From a virus, in the IMG/VR virus record IMGVR_UViG_3300034356_001245, positions 1-36,204 of that record: DNA of 36,204 nucleotides; one strand, written 5' to 3'. Numbering within the stretch: the stretch's first letter is position 1; every line of letters starts with the position of its first letter. Below, piece after piece: positions 1 to 6,082 of this stretch. Made by a program: the position numbers and the translations under genes. The notes under the pieces were generated by a model, which made no database searches, had not been told where the DNA came from, and saw only the letters and a program-made list of their open reading frames with translations.

Positions 1-417
1 TCTTATCGCGACGATCTGGTCGATCTGGGTCGTGACGAAGACGGTTCAGTTATCGTGGGTCGTTCGTTTTACGTAGTAGCAGAAGACGAAGCCGGTCATC
101 GTTGGGCGCACGCTCATTCGTTTCTGGATCATGCCGAGCGTTACGATGCCGAGGAAGGCCTTCATTATTGGGCGCGTCGTTGGGACAACGAAGCTGAAGA
201 CGCAGTCGCCGCTCTTCTGGCTCGTATCGAAGCCGCTGTGGCCGCCGGTCGTCGTCTGGACGCCGCTCATTGGGTCGAGGTCGATCCGGCGTATGGCTCG
301 GCTGCTTATCAGGATTTGGCCGCCGTCGGTTACTTCGCCGCTCGTGAGCGTCACGAGGCTCGCGAAGCAGGCGAAGCGGTCCCCTTCGATCAGCTTTGCG
401 ATTATCATTTTGCGTGA
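1..417 (+). CDS. Conserved phage-type protein of unknown function, 5' end outside window
   Basis: The reading frame is open from base 1 and ends at a TGA at 415-417, so at least 138 residues are encoded and the true start lies upstream; a GTG at 55 is in frame but is probably internal. The protein is acidic and rich in Ala, Glu, Asp, His and Trp with helical-looking stretches, and shows no signal peptide, membrane segment or motif that I recognise. Codon use is odd: 11 of 13 arginine codons are CGT and many other codons end in T, unlike the CGC/CGG-rich helicase gene that follows. A strong stem-loop lies six bases after the stop. It may be a highly expressed early gene or one with a different origin; I do not assign a function. 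Confidence 0.75.
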   Translation, partial: SYRDDLVDLGRDEDGSVIVGRSFYVVAEDEAGHRWAHAHSFLDHAERYDAEEGLHYWARRWDNEAEDAVAALLARIEAAVAAGRRLDAAHWVEVDPAYGSAAYQDLAAVGYFAARERHEAREAGEAVPFDQLCDYHFA

Positions 418-422
418 GGCGC

Positions 423-442
423 GTGGGGGCTTCGGCCCCCAC
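423..442 (+). terminator. UUCG-loop stem-loop after first gene, terminator-like without U-tract
   Basis: An 8-bp perfect GC-rich stem (GTGGGGGC / GCCCCCAC) closes a TTCG tetraloop, six bases after the stop of the upstream gene and 18 bases before the next ATG. C(UUCG)G loops are exceptionally stable in RNA. No run of T follows, so it is either a U-less terminator, an attenuator, or a 3'-end mRNA stabiliser. Its 16-nt core recurs after the major capsid gene on the other strand. Confidence 0.6.
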
Positions 443-460
443 CAACTTGGAGACACCGAC

Positions 461-640
461 ATGACCATCAACAAAAACTACAAAGACCGGACGATCAGTT
501 TCGAGTGCGATACCTGTGGAGACGAGTATGAGGCCGACGGCCTCAACTTCTACGACGCCTACGATGACTACAAGCAAAACGGCGGCATCGCGCGCCTTGT
601 CGGCGGGGATTGGGAGCACACCTGCGAGAACTGTAAGTGA
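461..640 (+). CDS. Small zinc-ribbon protein (59 aa)
   Basis: ATG at 461 is preceded by a GGAG-like ribosome binding site in the sequence TTGGAGACACCGAC. The product has two Cys-x2-Cys pairs, C16/C19 near the start and C55/C58 at the very end, the pattern of a small zinc ribbon; the region between is rich in Asp and Tyr. Such proteins are common in phage early regions, sometimes as nucleic-acid-binding or transcription-modifying factors, but that role is inferred here. The stop TGA overlaps the GTG start of the helicase gene (GTGA), so the two are probably translationally coupled. Its own specific function is unknown. Confidence 0.7.
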   Translation: MTINKNYKDRTISFECDTCGDEYEADGLNFYDAYDDYKQNGGIARLVGGDWEHTCENCK

Positions 641-1995
641 CCTTCACCCCTCACGACTACCAGCAGGAGGCAATGGCGCACCTGTACAACGTGCGCCGGA
701 GCGCCCTGTGGATGCCCATGGGCGGCGGGAAGACCGTCAGCACCCTGACGGCGCTGGACAACCTGTCCCTCGTCGAGGACGTGTTCCCCGCGCTGGTGCT
801 GGCCCCTCTGCGCGTCGCCCGGTCGACGTGGCCGGACGAGGTCGCCAAGTGGCCGCACCTGTCCCACCTGCGCGTGTCCGTCGTCACCGGCACGCCGAAG
901 CAGCGGCAGGCGGCGCTCGACGTCCCGGCCGACATCTACACAACGAACTACGACAACCTTGTGTGGCTCCGGGAGGCGCTGGGCGACGCATGGCCGTTCC
1001 GAACGGTCGTCGCCGACGAGTTCACGCGGCTGAAGTCTTTCCGCATCAGGCAGGGCGGCTCACGCGCCCGGGCGCTGGGGCAGGTGGCACACACGCACGT
1101 CGGCCGCTTCATCGGCCTGACGGGCACGCCGGCACCGAACGGCGTCAAGGATCTGTGGGGCCAGATCTGGTTCCTCGACAAGGGCGAGCGGCTGGGCCGC
1201 ACGTTCAGTGCCTTCGTGTCTCGCTGGTTCTTCAAGGGCCGCGACGGGTTCAGCCTCATCCCCTACGAACACGCGCAGAGAGAGGTCGAGGAGCGGCTGC
1301 GCGACATCTGCCTGACCGTGCGCGGCCTGCCGGTCGACAAGCCCATCACCAGCCCGATCTACATCGACCTGCCGCCGGCAGCGCGCCGCGCGTATGACGA
1401 GATGGAGGAGGAGATGTACACGATCCTCAACAGAGAGGGCGTCGAGGCGGCCAACGCCGCCGTGCGGACGCAGAAGTGCCTGCAGCTCGCCAACGGTGCG
1501 ATGTACACCGATGAGTACGGCAACTGGCAGGCCGTGCACGACGCGAAGCTGGACGCGCTTGAGAGCGTCATTGAGGAGGCGAATGGCGCCCCCGTCTTGG
1601 TGGCCTATAACTTCAAGCACGATCTGGAGCGCCTGCGGGGCCGGTTCCGTCAGGGCCGAATGTTGGACGCCGACCCGCAGACGATCAGGGACTGGAACGC
1701 CGGCCGGATCTCGATCCTCTTCGCACACCCGGCGTCGGCAGGACACGGGCTGAACCTCGCCGACGGCGGCAACATCCTCGCCTTCTACGGGGTCAACTGG
1801 AACCTTGAGGAGCACATGCAGATCATCGAGCGGATCGGCCCGATGCGTCAGAAGCAGGCCGGGTACGACAGGCCGGTGTTCATCTACCCGATCCTCGCCC
1901 GCCACACGGTCGATGATCTCGTCATGGACCGCCTGTCGTCGAAGAAGAGCATTCAAGAAATCTTATTGGAAGCGATGAAGAGGAAAGCGAAATGA
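637..1995 (+). CDS. SNF2-type DEAD/DEAH-box helicase
   Basis: A 452-aa superfamily 2 helicase of the SNF2-like type found in many phages, expected to use ATP to translocate on DNA during replication or repair. Visible motifs: an N-terminal YQQEA segment at residue 8; Walker A MGGGKT at 28-33; motif Ia LAPLRVARSTW near 55-65; Walker B VVADEFTRLK with D127/E128; motif III LTGTP at 161-165; the second RecA-like lobe with ASAGHGLNL; and motif VI ERIGPMRQ at 398-405, a phage variant of the SNF2 QRIGRxxR motif. The GTG start at 637 is chosen because the YQQEA segment must be included; an ATG at 673 would remove it. It overlaps the zinc-ribbon gene by 4 bases and the next gene by ATGA. Length is that of a minimal two-lobe enzyme without accessory domains. 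Confidence 0.93.
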   Translation: MTFTPHDYQQEAMAHLYNVRRSALWMPMGGGKTVSTLTALDNLSLVEDVFPALVLAPLRVARSTWPDEVAKWPHLSHLRVSVVTGTPKQRQAALDVPADIYTTNYDNLVWLREALGDAWPFRTVVADEFTRLKSFRIRQGGSRARALGQVAHTHVGRFIGLTGTPAPNGVKDLWGQIWFLDKGERLGRTFSAFVSRWFFKGRDGFSLIPYEHAQREVEERLRDICLTVRGLPVDKPITSPIYIDLPPAARRAYDEMEEEMYTILNREGVEAANAAVRTQKCLQLANGAMYTDEYGNWQAVHDAKLDALESVIEEANGAPVLVAYNFKHDLERLRGRFRQGRMLDADPQTIRDWNAGRISILFAHPASAGHGLNLADGGNILAFYGVNWNLEEHMQIIERIGPMRQKQAGYDRPVFIYPILARHTVDDLVMDRLSSKKSIQEILLEAMKRKAK

Positions 1996-2330
1996 ATTAC
2001 CAGTGTGGCATATGCGACGCGTTTTACTGGGATCTGGCCGGCGCCGAGGCCGATGCGGCGCTCGCCAAGCTGACCGGTGGCAGCTCTGACTATTACAAGG
2101 TGCGCGTCGAGAGGCCGACGTCCGGCGGCGAGCCGTACATGGCAGAGTGCAACGACATCATCGAGGCGTTGTGCATGGAGTACGACGTGGCGAATGCGTT
2201 CAAGGCGGCGTGGCGCGTGGCCGCGCTACGTCAAGGTCACGGCAAGCCGGGGCAGGACAGCGCGCGGTACGACGGCGAGAAGATCGTGTTTTTTGGGCAG
2301 CGAATTGTGGAACGGGAGAACGGGAAGTGA
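1992..2330 (+). CDS. Small protein with CxxC motif and DUF3310-like segment
   Basis: A 112-aa protein starting at the ATGA overlap with the helicase stop. It begins with a CGIC Cys pair (C5, C8). The middle, with ECNDIIEAL, then NAFKAAWR, then a Lys/Asp-containing tail ending FFGQRIVE, resembles the DUF3310 pattern (ECIDVIEA ... GNAIKYLxR ... EKAxxYLERLI) found in many phages near replication genes. The resemblance is from memory and partial, so the assignment is tentative. No membrane segment is seen. Its place in the rightward block suggests a replication or nucleotide-metabolism accessory role. Confidence 0.65.
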   Translation: MNYQCGICDAFYWDLAGAEADAALAKLTGGSSDYYKVRVERPTSGGEPYMAECNDIIEALCMEYDVANAFKAAWRVAALRQGHGKPGQDSARYDGEKIVFFGQRIVERENGK

Positions 2331-2482
2331 GTGAATACGAATGCTACGAGCGCGTGCTGCGCGAGTTGGGGCTTCCGCGAACACGGGAAAACTATCTCTA
2401 CGTGCTGTACGACGGCAACCTACCCGAGGACTGGGACGAAGAAGCCGAGGAGCAGTTGCCCCCCGACCTCCGCATCATTTGA
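2327..2482 (+). CDS. Small acidic protein, last gene of rightward block (51 aa)
   Basis: GTG at 2327 overlaps the stop of the preceding gene (GTGA), the same junction as used by the helicase, with a GGGAG/GGGAAG purine stretch just upstream. The 51-aa product is strongly acidic (DWDEEAEEQLP near its end) and has a helical start with YERVLRELGLPRTRE. I do not recognise it. Its TGA at 2480-2482 lies inside the 3' end of the oppositely oriented gene, so the two arms overlap by 8 bp. The coding call rests on tight packing and frame continuity. Confidence 0.6.
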   Translation: MSEYECYERVLRELGLPRTRENYLYVLYDGNLPEDWDEEAEEQLPPDLRII

Positions 2483-3902
2483 CCTGAAACATCCTGCGCA
2501 CAGGCTTGCCGAGTAACTCCGCGATCTTGTACCGAGCGTCATCTGGCGAGCTAGAAGTGCGCCAGATGTCCGAGACGGCTTGTTTCAATTCTGCTGTTTT
2601 CTTGTTTTGACCCCACAAATCTCTAACACCTTCCCACGTTGCTGATTGCACTTCGCGGGGTGCGCTGAAGCCCATCTCCCTCGCGGCCAGAGTGTGCATG
2701 TCGGACAAGGGGCCATAAAGCCCTTTTGAGCCGGTGACTGCGCTGTCGGCAGCGCCGGGTGCGCCACCAGCACCGGGGCCAAGACCCATACCTCGGTACA
2801 CAATGGGGTCGTCACCACCGCCGGGAAACAGGCTGGCGGCCCCCGCGCTGTGCGTGTCAATCGTTGAGATTGGCGCTTCGCTATAGGGATTGGCGATGTT
2901 GTTGTAGAATGACGGAACTTTGCCGCCACCCAAAAGTTGCGAGTTGATGCTCTCGATGGATGGGTTATCCATGATGCTCAACGCTTTGGAAATGACATCG
3001 CCGCTACCCCATGTGATGTTGCTGTACGGGTCGCCATACTCGCCGGACAGGTTGATGCGGTTTACCATCGGGTCGTTTCGCGTCGCGTCGGCGAGGGAAA
3101 CGCGCGCAAACTTGGCAAACTTGTCGGGCAGTTCTTCGTAAGGCATCGCCGCAATTCTTGCGGCGTAGTCCGGCCCGAGTTTCGCAATGGCGCCCGGGGT
3201 TTTCATGTTTGCAATTCGGTTTTCGATGTACCGGCGCGCTTCTTGCGGATCGACAGAAAAGCGATCTTTGTACATGTCCATGAGGCGATCAAGTCTGCCG
3301 ACATTGATGTCCCACGGGGTTTGCGGCGATGTTACCGCAGCCACGCCGTACCCGGCTTCTGGCGGAAGCCCCGCGCGTGCTGCCGCTCTTTCAGAGACAA
3401 GTTTTGCCGTGGGGTACCAGCCGCGAGCTGCTTCAACTTTTTCAGCCGGCATCAAGTCGTTCATGATGAACTTGAGATTGTCCGCGCCTCGGCGAAGGCT
3501 TTCCGCGTAAATGGTTTCGGGGTCCAGCCCTTCAGTTCCGCGCATGAACGGTTCTTCGGAGAGCATCCGCATGTTGGTGCCAAATGCCTTTGGCGCAGCC
3601 CGCAACGCTTCCCCGCTTTGAATAAGGAGCTGCTCGTCAGGGTTTCCTGAGACACCGTAGTTGGGCGGAGTGGGGCGCCGCGTGCTTACCATGTGCGGGC
3701 TTTCGGCTCCGGCGAGTTGTGCTCGGGTCCGAACAGCCAGAGGTGCCTTGGCGCGTGCGGCTGCCTTGGCCACCGGCGCAGCCGCCTTAGCAGCGCGTGC
3801 CGCTGGCTTGGCAACCTTCGCGGCAGCCTCCACCAACTTAGCGGCCTCCTCGGCCTTCTTTGCCGCTTTGGCGGCCTTTACGGCGAAGCTCATGATACCC
3901 AT
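2475..3902 (-). CDS. Internal-virion-type protein of unknown function, last gene of leftward arm
   Basis: A 475-aa protein; ATG at 3902 overlaps the upstream stop (TAATG), preferred to an in-frame start at 3998 that would run 96 bases into the upstream gene. Residues 5-55 are almost only Ala, Lys, Val and Glu (AAKAAKKAEEAAKLVEAAAK), giving a long basic amphipathic helix reminiscent of histone-H1-like or membrane-active segments. The rest is globular; two local patterns, IDTHSAGAASLFPGG near residue 347 and REVQSATWEGVRDLW near 417, resemble short conserved segments I recall in other phage virion-region proteins (DUF7178-like), without known function. It follows the internal-virion gene block, so it may be packaged or ejected, which is inference. 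Confidence 0.75.
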   Translation of the reverse strand: MGIMSFAVKAAKAAKKAEEAAKLVEAAAKVAKPAARAAKAAAPVAKAAARAKAPLAVRTRAQLAGAESPHMVSTRRPTPPNYGVSGNPDEQLLIQSGEALRAAPKAFGTNMRMLSEEPFMRGTEGLDPETIYAESLRRGADNLKFIMNDLMPAEKVEAARGWYPTAKLVSERAAARAGLPPEAGYGVAAVTSPQTPWDINVGRLDRLMDMYKDRFSVDPQEARRYIENRIANMKTPGAIAKLGPDYAARIAAMPYEELPDKFAKFARVSLADATRNDPMVNRINLSGEYGDPYSNITWGSGDVISKALSIMDNPSIESINSQLLGGGKVPSFYNNIANPYSEAPISTIDTHSAGAASLFPGGGDDPIVYRGMGLGPGAGGAPGAADSAVTGSKGLYGPLSDMHTLAAREMGFSAPREVQSATWEGVRDLWGQNKKTAELKQAVSDIWRTSSSPDDARYKIAELLGKPVRRMFQVK

Positions 3903-6082
3903 TACCGGACACTCATTGGATGGCGGGAGAAACAGCGATCCGCAGACACGCGGCCGCCGACGGCGTAGCCCTCGAAATGGCGCTGGAACTGTTGCCAAGC
4001 ATCGTCGTCTAACCCCTGCGCGCCCGGAAATCCGTGCGCGTTAAAATCGTATGATTTGTAAGCCTCGTCCAACCTGTTGTCGTCGATGACCTGCTGGTAA
4101 TTCTCGCGCGTGATGTAGCGCCCGTCGGGCAGCTTCACCAAGCCGGTGTTGCGCAGATCGCCGACGTTGCCCCACTTCTGGCCCTTCACGAAGTCCTGCA
4201 CAAACGGCAGGTAGTCGTCCTTCGGCGCGCGGTTCTGCTTGCCCTTGATCTGGACGATGTCTTGGCTGGAGTACTCAACAGGGGGCAAGCCCCTTTCGCG
4301 CAACCACGCATCACTGAGCGCGAGTGTGTCTACGCCCCTTGTGTTGACGCGTTTGATGTAATTCTGCCACTCCGGCAGAACGCCGAGCTGCCGAAGATGT
4401 TCAACTGCAGCCGTGGGTTTATGCACGGGAGACGTCTCAATCGTCACGTGCGGCTCGCCCTTGGCGTCGCGCAGCGAGAAGATGCGCGACTTGCCGGACG
4501 CGACCTCGTCGCAGTAGCCGCCGACGCAGTGACCCATGGTGTCACCCTCGTACTTGAGCGCGTCCTGCAAGCTGGGGTGAAAACTCTGGGTGTCACCAGT
4601 GTTATCGTTATAAAAGCCCTTGCCGTCCGGCAACCAGCCTTCTGGGAGAGGCGCATCCTCTCCCGGTGTCTTCAGCTCCGTCCAGCGCAGCCCCATCGGA
4701 TTGTTCTCGGTGTACTCCTTGAACGTCTGCACGGCCGGGTTGCTGGCGCTGCTCAACGCGGCGCGCTCCATCTCCTTGGCGCGGTACTGGTTGATCTTGC
4801 CGACCTGCTCCACGGCCTGCGGGAACGTCATGCGGCCGAGGCTCTCCGGTCGTACGGCGAGGTCGAGCGGGATGCCAGAGGCTTCGGGGTTCAAGGCGTT
4901 AAGGAACTCGTCTGTGAAGTGCGTGAGATCCAGACCGCCACCACCGATGCCGTAAATCTTGTCCGTCACCGGCAGCTTTGCGAGCCACGGCATCGACAGC
5001 ATAGCGTTGGCGCGCAAGTCGTCTCCCGCGCCGGGCATGCCACCCTTCGGGTTGCGGGGCAGTAAGACACTGCCGATGGTATCTTCCTGCAAAATGTCGT
5101 TGACTGTCTGCTGCCAGCGTTCCGGCGTCATCTCAGGATCGTAGTGCATCCCGCGCTCGGCGAGTGCACGCAGCGGGTCGTCCGGCGATCCAAACTCGTT
5201 CTTGTAGTATTTGGTCATCGCCCTTTCGAGCCACGCCGCCGCCGGGCTGTTGTTAGCGACGCGCCCACCCACAACACCTTGCTCCTCGGGAACCCAACCC
5301 GACAGTTCAAAGTCCAAAGCGTGAGTGCGAGCGGCGGCTTCCGGTGAGTAGTTCGCCCCGTCAAAATCTTTGATGGCCCACCACTGACCGCCGCGCGGCT
5401 TGGCGGCACCCGGCGGGAGACCGGGGCCGGGCGCCGGCAGCGCCAGCATCCTCTCCGGCGCGGGCAGTGCGAGCATGCCCTGCGGCATAGGTGCCACGTC
5501 CTCAACGGCGGCAGCGAGGGGAGCCGCCCGCCGACCGCGCACGGCCCTGCCGGCCAGCGCACCGGCACCCTCCAGCGCCCTTACGGCCATCTTGCCGGGC
5601 ACGGGTGCCACCATCATGGCAGCCTCGTAGGCACTGCTGAGCGGGTTGTCGTACAGTTGCCCCGGCAACGCCTGCACGCCGCTGACGATGGCGTCCTGCG
5701 CGCCTCTCGACATGCGGGTCGCGCCCGGGTCGTAGCCGGCACCGCGCGGTGCGCCCATCGCGTCGAGACCGCGCTGCGACGTGCCAGTCACGAGCTGGTT
5801 GCCAGTCCTGCCGAGGAGCTGGGCGATGTCCGCACCGGCGTCGAACGTGGGGCGGTAGTCGCCGCGCAGCGCAGGCCCACGCAGCTCTTGCGGCAGCATG
5901 TCTCCCAGCCGCTGGGCAGCGCCGAGGGCGAAGCGGCTGCCCGTGTCAGCCATCTCCGGCAGCGAGCGCACGCCCTCCACAATGCGGCGGCCCACCACGG
6001 GCGCGTCGCTGGCGATGTTGCGGCCGTACTGCGCAAGCAGCTCCGCGAGGGTCGGCTCCTTCTTGCGCGGCTTGACGGCCAT
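3902..6082 (-). CDS. Large virion-region protein with PcfJ-like domain
   Basis: A 726-aa protein starting at an ATG that overlaps the upstream stop (TGATG). The N-terminal third is Ala/Gly/Arg-rich and includes a repeated MLALPAP element near residues 203-216. Around residues 505-550 is a PcfJ-like signature: EGDTMGHCVGGY, a short spacer, then SRIFSLRDAKGEPHVTIE. PcfJ domains occur in conjugative-plasmid and phage proteins and have no settled activity; the conserved His-Cys pair suggests a catalytic or metal site. The last 20 residues (VGGRVSADRCFSRHPMSVR) look unrelated to the fold and may be a poorly conserved tail. Position among large Ala/Gly-rich proteins downstream of the nozzle gene suggests it is a virion internal protein. 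Confidence 0.8.
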   Translation of the reverse strand: MAVKPRKKEPTLAELLAQYGRNIASDAPVVGRRIVEGVRSLPEMADTGSRFALGAAQRLGDMLPQELRGPALRGDYRPTFDAGADIAQLLGRTGNQLVTGTSQRGLDAMGAPRGAGYDPGATRMSRGAQDAIVSGVQALPGQLYDNPLSSAYEAAMMVAPVPGKMAVRALEGAGALAGRAVRGRRAAPLAAAVEDVAPMPQGMLALPAPERMLALPAPGPGLPPGAAKPRGGQWWAIKDFDGANYSPEAAARTHALDFELSGWVPEEQGVVGGRVANNSPAAAWLERAMTKYYKNEFGSPDDPLRALAERGMHYDPEMTPERWQQTVNDILQEDTIGSVLLPRNPKGGMPGAGDDLRANAMLSMPWLAKLPVTDKIYGIGGGGLDLTHFTDEFLNALNPEASGIPLDLAVRPESLGRMTFPQAVEQVGKINQYRAKEMERAALSSASNPAVQTFKEYTENNPMGLRWTELKTPGEDAPLPEGWLPDGKGFYNDNTGDTQSFHPSLQDALKYEGDTMGHCVGGYCDEVASGKSRIFSLRDAKGEPHVTIETSPVHKPTAAVEHLRQLGVLPEWQNYIKRVNTRGVDTLALSDAWLRERGLPPVEYSSQDIVQIKGKQNRAPKDDYLPFVQDFVKGQKWGNVGDLRNTGLVKLPDGRYITRENYQQVIDDNRLDEAYKSYDFNAHGFPGAQGLDDDAWQQFQRHFEGYAVGGRVSADRCFSRHPMSVR

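Noticed and set aside
50-619. 189-aa minus-strand frame over the first gene
   Set aside because: It is an Arg/Asp-rich shadow generated by the CGT/GTC codon pattern of the plus-strand gene.
4262-5065. 267-aa plus-strand frame opposite the PcfJ-like gene
   Set aside because: A GC-rich shadow; the minus-strand frame carries the PcfJ motif and is tightly coupled to its neighbours.
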